From: an uncultured Gloeocapsa sp.
Lineage (GTDB): Bacteria > Cyanobacteriota > Cyanobacteriia > Cyanobacteriales > Gloeocapsaceae
Direction: 5' to 3'
Length of the DNA stretch: 7,065 nucleotides
Assembly (NCBI GenBank): GCA_937930495.1
Contig: CALGKL010000076.1
Span: 1 to 7,065, forward strand
Shown here: positions 1 to 5,397 of the stretch, piece by piece
How positions within the stretch are numbered: the first letter of the stretch is position 1
Layout: the number at the start of each line of letters is the position of its first letter
Made by a program: the position numbers and the translations under genes
Notes under the pieces: generated by a model
The model's input: only the letters and a program-made list of their open reading frames with translations
Databases searched by the model: none
What the model was told of the DNA's origin: nothing

Positions 1-372
1 GGGATGATGAGTGATGCCAGTTTTGCTAGTGCGGGGTACGTACTTTTTGGGGTATTTAATCATTTAGAGATAATCTGTGCAGCCCTTATTCTGACAGGAG
101 TTTTAAGTTATCATCATCTGAGCCATCGCTACGATTATCGCTCCATCTGCTTAGCGATCGCTCTGTTAGTAATTACTTTGATTGATACCTATTTACTGAC
201 CCCAAACATGAGCGCTTTAGGTTTATCTCTCAACTTTTTTGAGAGCGAATCTATCATGTCGGGACCAATGATATATTTACATCAAAGTTATTGGCTTTTG
301 GACTTAGTTAAACTATTTTCTTGTTTGTTTATTCTCCGCTATTGCTATCAGCAAGAAGGGAGTATAGACTAA
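1..372 (+). CDS. small integral membrane protein, 5'-truncated by the window edge (possibly DUF4149/TMEM205-like)
   Basis: The reading frame is open from the first base, and the first ATG codons (4 and 7) have no visible ribosome site. The visible 122 residues begin close to a membrane segment, so I infer that the true start and a first helix lie upstream. Three hydrophobic segments are visible at about residues 11-34, 48-66 and 93-112, counted from the ATG at 4. Notable conserved-looking pieces are FNHLE near the first helix, LLTPNMSALG after the second, and an H-x2-YWLLDLVK stretch leading into the third. This arrangement recalls DUF4149/TMEM205-like proteins, but the resemblance is from memory of the family pattern and is tentative. 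It ends in TAA and is followed by a strong terminator, so it probably ends its own transcription unit. A HIP1 site lies inside it at 154-161. No function can be assigned. Confidence 0.65.
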   Translation, partial: GMMSDASFASAGYVLFGVFNHLEIICAALILTGVLSYHHLSHRYDYRSICLAIALLVITLIDTYLLTPNMSALGLSLNFFESESIMSGPMIYLHQSYWLLDLVKLFSCLFILRYCYQQEGSID

Positions 373-396
373 GATTAAATAATTTTTAAATATTGG

Positions 397-435
397 AGAG
401 CTATAACTAGAAAAGTTGTAGCTCTGGTTTTTTTT
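397..435 (+). terminator. intrinsic (Rho-independent) terminator, directly ahead of the GldG-type gene
   Basis: Bases 397-408 pair with 414-425 in a 12-bp stem (AGAGCTATAACT against AGTTGTAGCTCT) with one G-T wobble at 404/418 and a five-base AGAAA loop. Two G's follow, and then eight consecutive T's at 428-435. This is a textbook terminator for the upstream gene ending at 372. The T-tract ends only 12 bases before the ATG at 448, so any promoter for the next gene must lie inside or upstream of the hairpin. The element could therefore also act as an attenuator or 5'-leader hairpin. Confidence 0.8.
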
Positions 436-447
436 ATCAAGGAAAAC

Positions 448-1920
448 ATGAAAGATCATCAATTATATCTTTTAGGATTATTAATAGCAATTATAGGATT
501 AATCATAGGCATAGTTTTAAAATTCCCCATATCCTTGCTCTTATTAATAACTTTAGGATTAATAGTTAGCCTGGTTTTCCTAGCCTTAACTTATCCAAAA
601 ACGATCATAATCAGCAAAAAAATTATTACCAGTCTGGCTTTTTTAATAATTCTAGGCTTAATCAACTATTTAGTAGTCAGTAAAGAAATCAGAATTGACT
701 TGACAGAAAATCAGATTTTTACCCTTTCCCCTCAATCACAAACCATCCTAAGTCAGCTAACCAATCCCCTAAAAGTTTGGATATTTCAAACGCAAATTAA
801 CCCCAGAGATTTAGAATTACTAAAGAACTATCAGCGCAACAATCCTCGATTTAGCTTTGAATTCGTCGACCCGGAAAATCAGATTCAACTAGCAAAAAAG
901 TTTGGGATTCAAAATCAAGGAGAAGTTTATCTAGAATACCAAGAAAAAAGACTCTTAATTCAAAGAATTAGCGAAGTTGAACCCCTAGAAGAAGCAAAAC
1001 TAACCAGTGGAATACAAGCGATTCAACGGGATAGCCAGAGCCAAACCATTTATTTTTTACAAGGACATGGAGAAACAGAATTAAACCCGACAGAAGAGGG
1101 ATTATCCCAAGGGGTAGAAAGCTTAACGAGTAAAGGATATCAAGTACAAACCCTGAATCTAGCCACTGTTGACCGGATACCAGAAGATACTAAAGTTATC
1201 ATCATTATCAGTCCCAAAAGAAGATTATTAGATGGTGAAATAGAAGTTCTACAAAATTATCTCAACAACGGTGGTAATTTACTACTAATGCTTGACCCGC
1301 AAACGGACCTAGGATTGACCAAACTGCTTGCCGATTGGGGTATAGAATTAGACCAAAGAATGGTTATCAACGTTTCTGGTTCAGGTACTCTCGTCGGTTT
1401 TGGTCCTGCTACAGTAATAATTACCAACTATGGCCAACATCCCATTACTCAAGCTTTTGGAGAAGGAATCTCCCTTTATCATCTGGCTAGACCAATTAGT
1501 ACCACCAGTAAACCAGACATAGAAGCTGTAGCTTTATTAATTACAAGCGATTCAACCTGGGCCGAAAGTAGATTAGACGGTCAAGAGATAGAATTTGACC
1601 CAGAAGAGGATATCCCAGGACCTTTAGATATAGGAGTAGCTTTAAGTCGTGACAACTCCCGTTTGGTGGTTATTGGCAACGCAACCTTTGCTACTAACGG
1701 TTGGTTAAAACAACAACTCAACGAAGATATGTTTCTCAATACGGTCCAATGGCTAGCAGGAGAACCAGAATCAGTCCTTTCTCTCGGTAGCAAAGAACCC
1801 CAAAATCGACGCTTAAATCTAACAGCAATGCAAGCAAAGACCCTCAGTTGGCTAAGTTTGGTCTTGGTCCCCTTATCAGCTTTTGTCGTGGCGATTATCC
1901 TGTGGTGGCGTCATCGCTAG
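448..1920 (+). CDS. GldG-type auxiliary protein of an ABC-2 transporter (ABC_transp_aux family)
   Basis: This 490-residue membrane-anchored protein has three N-terminal hydrophobic segments (about 7-23, 28-47 and 58-78), a large soluble domain, and one C-terminal helix (about 466-487) followed by WWRHR. The family signature stands right after the third helix as D84LTENQIFTLSP95. Further family-like pieces are GHGE (206-209), GGNLLLMLDP (275-284), VVIGNATFATN (407-417) and FLNTVQWLAGE (429-438). The soluble domain, with alternating strands and helices, is likely extracytoplasmic. GldG-like proteins normally work with an ABC-2 permease and an ATPase, as in Bacteroidetes gliding exporters; the cyanobacterial substrate is unknown. 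Neither partner nor the common DUF4340 follower is adjacent: the upstream gene is a small membrane protein behind a terminator, and glgA lies downstream. The start is supported by an AAGGA ribosome site at 439-443, four bases before ATG. It ends in TAG. Family assignment is fairly sure; the transported substrate is not known. Confidence 0.82.
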   Translation: MKDHQLYLLGLLIAIIGLIIGIVLKFPISLLLLITLGLIVSLVFLALTYPKTIIISKKIITSLAFLIILGLINYLVVSKEIRIDLTENQIFTLSPQSQTILSQLTNPLKVWIFQTQINPRDLELLKNYQRNNPRFSFEFVDPENQIQLAKKFGIQNQGEVYLEYQEKRLLIQRISEVEPLEEAKLTSGIQAIQRDSQSQTIYFLQGHGETELNPTEEGLSQGVESLTSKGYQVQTLNLATVDRIPEDTKVIIIISPKRRLLDGEIEVLQNYLNNGGNLLLMLDPQTDLGLTKLLADWGIELDQRMVINVSGSGTLVGFGPATVIITNYGQHPITQAFGEGISLYHLARPISTTSKPDIEAVALLITSDSTWAESRLDGQEIEFDPEEDIPGPLDIGVALSRDNSRLVVIGNATFATNGWLKQQLNEDMFLNTVQWLAGEPESVLSLGSKEPQNRRLNLTAMQAKTLSWLSLVLVPLSAFVVAIILWWRHR

Positions 1921-1928
1921 ATCTTGAG

Positions 1929-1956
1929 TTAGTACAGATACTTAATCCGCTATACT
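1929..1956 (+). promoter_or_regulatory. candidate sigma-70 type promoter for glgA
   Basis: A good -10 hexamer TATACT lies at 1951-1956. With TTAGTA at 1929-1934 as a poor -35 the spacer is 16 bases. A better -35 match, TTGAGT at 1924-1929, would need a 21-base spacer. Transcription would start near 1963, giving a leader of about 32 bases before the glgA ATG. The 74-base gap after the GldG-type gene holds no terminator, so read-through from upstream is also possible. This is inferred from consensus matching only. Confidence 0.4.
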
Positions 1957-1994
1957 GAGATTTATTATTTGATAGATTGATTTAGTAAATTAGG

Positions 1995-3473
1995 ATGTAT
2001 ATAATTCAGATTGCTTCAGAATGCGCCCCTGTGATCAAAGCTGGAGGATTAGGAGACGTCGTCTATGGATTGAGTCGAGAATTAGAAACCCGTGGTCACT
2101 GTGTAGAGTTAATCTTACCCAAATACGATTGTATGCGTTATGACCATATTTGGGGCATACATGATGCTTATCGCGATTTGTTCGTACCCTGGTACGATGC
2201 CTATATACATTGTTCCGTTTATTGTGGTAGAGTCCACGGTCGGTTATGCTTTTTTATTGAACCCCATAGTCAAGATAACTTCTTCAATCGCGGTTGTTAT
2301 TATGGTTGTGATGATGATAATATGCGCTTTGCTTTTTTCAGTAAAGCTGCTTTAGAATTTCTCCTCAAAAGTAATAAACGTCCCGATGTTATTCATTGTC
2401 ACGATTGGCAAACGGGTTTAGTCCCTGTCATGTTATACGAGATTTATAAATATCATGGTATGGCTAATCAACGGGTTTGTTATACCATTCATAATTTTAA
2501 ACATCAGGGGATCTGTGGTAATGAACAACTTCTGGCGACAGGATTAAAGCGACCAGAATATTATTTTGATTACTCTAGACTTAGGGATAATTTTAATCCC
2601 TTTGCTATCAATATGATGAAAGGGGGTATTGTCTATTCTAACGGGGTTACTACGGTTTCACCCCATCACGCTTGGGAAGCTCGTTGTCTGGATCAAGGTT
2701 ATGGGTTAGGTCATACTTTACATTTACATCAGAATAAATTCCGCGGTATTCTTAATGGTGTTGATTATGATTTTTGGAATCCGGAAATAGATCGCTACAT
2801 CCCTTTTAACTATACTAGTGAAAACTTTAAAGAAGGTAAAAAGAAAAATAAACAAGCATTGCGCGATCGCCTGTTATTACAAAACATTGATAAACCGATC
2901 GTCGCCTATATTGGTCGTCTCGATGAACAAAAAGGGGTACATTTAGTCCACCATGCTATCTATTATTCCCTAGGTAATAGCGCCCAATTCGTCTTGTTAG
3001 GTTCAGCGACAGAACCAGCGATTAATGCTCATTTTTGGCACGAAAAATCCTTCTTAAATGATAACCCCGATTGTCATCTCGAATTGGGTTTTAACGAGGA
3101 ATTATCCCATTTAATTTATGCAGGTGCTGATATCATTATTGTCCCTAGTAATTATGAACCCTGTGGCTTAACTCAGATGATCGCCCTTAAATATGGTACA
3201 GTACCCGTGGTTCGGGGAGTGGGTGGTTTGGTTAATACCGTCTTCGATCGTGATTATAACAACGAAGTACCCCCAGAAAAACGTAACGGTTATGTGTTCT
3301 ATCAAAGAGATTATCAAGCTTTAGAATCCGGTTTAGAACGAGCTTTAAAACTTTGGTACAATTCCCCTGAGGATTTCACCCAATTGGCTTTACAGGGTAT
3401 GGAGTATGATTATTCCTGGAATCACCCTGGTAGAGAATATCTAGAGGTTTACGAAAATATCCGCCATAAGTAA
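1995..3473 (+). CDS. glgA: glycogen synthase (ADP-glucose:alpha-1,4-glucan glucosyltransferase, GT5)
   Basis: This cytosolic enzyme extends alpha-1,4-glucan chains from ADP-glucose during glycogen storage. At 492 residues it has the normal full length. The N-terminal GT5 catalytic domain opens with ASECAPVIKAGGLGDVV; K15-x-G-G18 is the ADP-glucose binding motif. Further motifs are HCHDWQTG (134-141), YTIHNFKHQG (163-172) and GILNGVDYDFWNP (251-263). The C-terminal GT-B half has IGRLDEQKG (306-314), with R308 and K313 in the expected phosphate-binding places, and NYEPCGLTQM (386-395), where E388 corresponds to the catalytic glutamate, then RGVGGLVNT. Cyanobacteria usually carry two glgA paralogues. 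This is the ASECAPVIKAGGLGDVVYGLSRE kind rather than the AAEVAPLAKVGGMGDVV kind; from memory that subgroup is closer to plant starch synthases III/IV, which is unchecked. The ATG is fixed by the conserved N-terminus, though its AGG touches the start codon, so it is not a usable ribosome site. The gene appears to be transcribed alone and converges on the pgeF unit. Confidence 0.96.
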   Translation: MYIIQIASECAPVIKAGGLGDVVYGLSRELETRGHCVELILPKYDCMRYDHIWGIHDAYRDLFVPWYDAYIHCSVYCGRVHGRLCFFIEPHSQDNFFNRGCYYGCDDDNMRFAFFSKAALEFLLKSNKRPDVIHCHDWQTGLVPVMLYEIYKYHGMANQRVCYTIHNFKHQGICGNEQLLATGLKRPEYYFDYSRLRDNFNPFAINMMKGGIVYSNGVTTVSPHHAWEARCLDQGYGLGHTLHLHQNKFRGILNGVDYDFWNPEIDRYIPFNYTSENFKEGKKKNKQALRDRLLLQNIDKPIVAYIGRLDEQKGVHLVHHAIYYSLGNSAQFVLLGSATEPAINAHFWHEKSFLNDNPDCHLELGFNEELSHLIYAGADIIIVPSNYEPCGLTQMIALKYGTVPVVRGVGGLVNTVFDRDYNNEVPPEKRNGYVFYQRDYQALESGLERALKLWYNSPEDFTQLALQGMEYDYSWNHPGREYLEVYENIRHK

Positions 3474-3481
3474 GCAGTTAA

Positions 3482-3503
3482 GGTGCGTCAGATTCAACGC
3501 ACC
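3482..3503. repeat. perfect stem-loop between convergent genes (cyanobacterial GGTGCGT-type dyad)
   Basis: GGTGCGT at 3482-3488 pairs perfectly with ACGCACC at 3497-3503 across an eight-base loop. It sits nine bases after the glgA stop and 11 bases before the end of the convergent AhpD-like gene. It could mark transcript ends for both, but neither side has a T-run, so it is not a canonical intrinsic terminator. Short dyads with GGTGCGT arms recur in cyanobacterial intergenic DNA to my knowledge, so it may be one copy of a dispersed repeat; only this copy was noticed here. Confidence 0.5.
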
Positions 3504-3514
3504 ACCCTACTAGA

Positions 3515-3859
3515 TTATTGACTAGAAAACTGGTCAAAAGCACGTAAAGCATCGGCTGCGTACATGAGAGAAGGTCCACCCCCCATATAAATCGCCATCC
3601 CTAAAATCTCGGCTACTTCTTCACGAGTAGCACCTAGTTCGTGTAACGCTTTTGTATGAAATCAAATACAACCATCGCAACGAGTGGCTACACCAATAGC
3701 TAGGGCGACTAATTCTTTAGTTTTTTGATCTAGTACCCCATCTTTAGAGGCGGCACCAGACATACTATAGAATCCTTTGAGAGTGTCGGGGATGATTCCC
3801 CTGAGTTGTTTAACATACTCGACAATATCTTCGGTGATTTCCGGATAATTTTTGGACAT
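3515..3859 (-). pseudogene. carboxymuconolactone decarboxylase/AhpD-like gene interrupted by an in-frame TGA
   Basis: The frame from the ATG (complement of 3857-3859) encodes 65 residues ending in RCDGCI, then TGA (complement of 3662-3664), then 48 more conserved codons to a TAA at 3517-3515. Reading through the TGA gives a normal-length (about 114-residue) CMD/AhpD-like protein. Its core is LVALAIGVATRCDGCI, the stop, then FHTKALHELGATREEV and GMAIYMGGGPSLMYAADAL. The C-x2-C pair (61 and 64) is the redox motif of AhpD-like proteins, which often act as peroxide- or thiol-linked reductases; the exact role here is unknown. The stop replaces the residue two before the conserved histidine, a position I recall as usually a small residue such as Ala or Gly. 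There is no frameshift or other stop. The 65-residue product would lack the histidine and half the helical fold and is unlikely to work. The gene starts eight bases after the pgeF stop, so they are probably co-transcribed. It is a fresh pseudogene, a sequence error or a recoded gene; the sequence cannot decide. Confidence 0.75.
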
Positions 3860-3867
3860 ATTTCTAA

Positions 3868-4641
3868 TTAGTTAGATACTATTCCAGACCATTGTACTTT
3901 TTTCTCTTTGGTCCGTCGATAGGAGAAAAAATATTCTGGTTGTTGATAGGTACAAAAAGGGGCGATCGCTATTTGTTGAGCTTCTATCCCTAATTGTCTC
4001 AGTTGCAGATAATTGACTAGGGTTACATCCAAACGCACTCTCCCTGGTTGAGAATCTGTTGCTAAAGGACTAGGATTAAGTCCAGAAGCGATCGCCAGAA
4101 TCGCTTCTGGAGTTTCCCCTTCTTGAATAATGCTTTTACACACCTCAGCTGCTACTTGTAAACCTACCTGATATACCTTACCGCTAATCCCGGGACCTAA
4201 TGCTACACGTATATTTTCTAACTTACTTCCTTCCTCTACTAAACGGGCGATCGCCTCACCTACCACCTTTTGGGAAGTTCCTCTCCACCCCGCGTGTACA
4301 GCAGCTACCCTATTATTGACCACATCTCCCATCAGAATCGGTGTACAATCAGCACTAGCTACCCAAATAGCCTGTTTTGGCTCTTGGGAAATCAACCCAT
4401 CCCCTTCTCTTATTCCCTCTGACGGTTTAACTACTCTATTTCCGTGTATCTGTTGCAATTGATAAGTTGTCGCCATAGGTGTTAATATTTTGGTTAGCTT
4501 TTCGGGAGGATGAGGCCAAAACTGACGCGTAAAAAAACCATGTTGCCATTGGGCTAAGAGTTGACAACGTAAATAGGGTAATTCTGTCCCAACCCATTGC
4601 CAAAGAGTTGTATCATTTGGGATTAAATCTGTTGGTGTCAC
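3868..4641 (-). CDS. pgeF: peptidoglycan editing factor PgeF (YfiH/laccase-domain, DUF152 family)
   Basis: This 257-residue protein has the usual family length. Its motifs are QHGFFTR (33-39), QIHG (64-67), DG (81-82), SADCTPIL (96-103), HAGWRGT (116-122), GPGIS (149-153), PFCTY (228-232) and FFSYRR (238-243) near the C-terminus. H66, C99 and H116 match the His-Cys-His metal site known for YfiH-type enzymes. In E. coli, PgeF removes wrongly added L-serine from UDP-MurNAc precursors and so keeps L-alanine in peptidoglycan; older annotations call the family polyphenol oxidase or laccase. It is expected in the cytosol. The start is GTG (complement of 4639-4641). An in-frame TGA lies only five codons upstream and the next Met is residue 56, inside the domain, so GTG is the best choice despite a weak ribosome site. 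The AhpD-like gene follows after eight bases. Residues 177-187 are encoded by a perfect inverted repeat. Confidence 0.93.
   Translation of the reverse strand: MTPTDLIPNDTTLWQWVGTELPYLRCQLLAQWQHGFFTRQFWPHPPEKLTKILTPMATTYQLQQIHGNRVVKPSEGIREGDGLISQEPKQAIWVASADCTPILMGDVVNNRVAAVHAGWRGTSQKVVGEAIARLVEEGSKLENIRVALGPGISGKVYQVGLQVAAEVCKSIIQEGETPEAILAIASGLNPSPLATDSQPGRVRLDVTLVNYLQLRQLGIEAQQIAIAPFCTYQQPEYFFSYRRTKEKKVQWSGIVSN
4081..4111. repeat. 12-bp perfect inverted repeat with embedded HIP1 inside pgeF
   Basis: TCCAGAAGCGAT at 4081-4092 is the exact reverse complement of ATCGCTTCTGGA at 4100-4111, with a seven-base loop between. The left arm overlaps a HIP1 site (4088-4095). In the pgeF mRNA an alternative 6-bp hairpin is possible: CCAGAA and TTCTGG around a GCGA tetraloop (4095-4110), so two folds compete. 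It encodes residues 177-187 (TPEAILAIASG), a stretch between the conserved motifs. No T-run follows on either strand, so it is not a classic terminator. Confidence 0.8.
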
Positions 4642-4810
4642 AATCGGTTTCTCAATTCAGCTCAATATATTTTAAAACAATTGGTCAACCCCATTTTATA
4701 TTGATAGTAAAATTATTAACTCTTTTTTTATGTTTGTTAGTCAATATTTGGATAAAGTTTGTTAAAAAATATTGAAAATTTCCCAAAAATTAATAGGCAA
4801 AAAAAATATA
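4642..4810. promoter_or_regulatory. AT-rich divergent intergenic region between pgeF (-) and the V4R-like gene (+)
   Basis: This stretch separates two divergently transcribed genes, so it should hold promoters for both. Reading towards pgeF, TATAAA (complement of 4695-4700) is a plausible -10 without a good -35, and TTGACC (complement of 4683-4688) is a plausible -35 without a well-spaced -10. Reading rightwards, TTGATA (4701-4706) and GATAAA (4751-4756) resemble promoter pieces but are not correctly spaced with partners. No convincing operator dyad or riboswitch fold was recognised. No exact promoter is claimed. Confidence 0.4.
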
Positions 4811-5326
4811 ATGTTAATACAACCAAGCAAAATAGCACTTATGTTAGCAACAGAAAAAGATTTACGTAAAGAATTGGGCAGTTTTAGTAGCATAGTTTGC
4901 TTGAAAGCAATTATAACAGGAGTAGAGGAAGCTTTAGGAGAAAAAGCCGCAGCTATTGCTATGATTGCAGCAGGAAGAAAAAGAGGTAAAGAATTAGCCG
5001 AAGCTCTGAATTTAGCTAATGCAGCCGCAGGAATGTCCCTAGAAGAAATAACTAATAAACTAAACGAACATCTAGGCAAAGATGGGACAAGATTATGTAT
5101 CGTTGATCAAATCATACAAGAGGAAGACTCCTATCAAGTATATACCAGAGAGACAGTATGTTCAGCAGGAGAACCCCAAGGCTCATCTCGTAAATGTACT
5201 TATACCCTAGGAGTAATTCAAGGTTTTTTAGAAGCTTTTTTAGGTAAACGTCTCAGAGGTACTCAAATTGCTTCAGTATTGAGAAATAGTCCTCATGATG
5301 TTTTAGAGTACAAGATTTTAGCTTGA
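4811..5326 (+). CDS. uncharacterised soluble protein with a V4R-like C-terminal pattern
   Basis: This 171-residue protein has no signal peptide or membrane segment. I do not recognise a named gene. Residues 30-75 are Ala-rich and helical (GEKAAAIAMIAAGRKRGKELAEAL). After about residue 90 come strand-like pieces, then YTRETVCSAGEPQG (101-114), CTYTLGVIQGFLEAFLGKRLRG (129-150, helix) and a final strand, DVLEYKIL. A strand, then a C-x-Y-x2-G helix ending in GK, then a short strand recalls V4R (4-vinyl reductase-type, small-molecule-binding) domains, but the paired cysteines of the V4R tail are missing: the matching places read S155 and H162-D163. Its own cysteines are 30, 96, 117 and 129. The V4R link is an inference from pattern memory. 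A longer frame starts at TTG 4772, but that extension is Lys/Ile-rich and low in complexity, so ATG 4811 is preferred; ATG 4841 is also possible. No strong ribosome site is visible. It ends in TGA and is convergent to the copper ATPase. Confidence 0.8.
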   Translation: MLIQPSKIALMLATEKDLRKELGSFSSIVCLKAIITGVEEALGEKAAAIAMIAAGRKRGKELAEALNLANAAAGMSLEEITNKLNEHLGKDGTRLCIVDQIIQEEDSYQVYTRETVCSAGEPQGSSRKCTYTLGVIQGFLEAFLGKRLRGTQIASVLRNSPHDVLEYKILA

Positions 5327-5397
5327 AATATATTAAGTATTAAGTAGACACAGTTGTTATAGCGGTACAAATGACTTTACCGGAAAAATGGCTAACC

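Noticed and set aside
1581..1793. Minus-strand open frame of 70 codons
   Set aside because: It lies wholly inside the GldG-type gene, has no recognisable family pattern and no ribosome site; it is a shadow of the + strand codons.
2140..2355. Plus-strand hydrophobic open frame of 71 codons
   Set aside because: It lies in another frame inside glgA, whose catalytic motifs cover the same bases; the apparent hydrophobicity is a frame-shift artefact.
3662..3664. Genome-wide reassignment of TGA to a sense codon
   Set aside because: TGA serves as the natural stop of two other genes in the window (5324-5326 on the + strand and 5398-5400 on the - strand) at sensible protein ends.
4772..4810. TTG-initiated extension of the V4R-like protein
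   Set aside because: It adds 13 Lys/Ile-rich residues from AT-rich intergenic DNA with no ribosome site; ATG 4811 is a better start.
4762..5079. Minus-strand open frame of 105 codons
   Set aside because: It is antisense to the V4R-like gene and composed of the complements of its Ala- and Lys-rich codons, with no family signal.
5331..5344. Tandem TATTAAG repeat
   Set aside because: Two copies of an AT-rich heptamer in AT-rich intergenic DNA are easily due to chance.
5363..5382. Hairpin between the V4R-like gene and ctaA (CGGTA/TACCG)
   Set aside because: The stem is only 5 bp with a ten-base loop and there is no T-run on either strand, so it is too weak to call a terminator.
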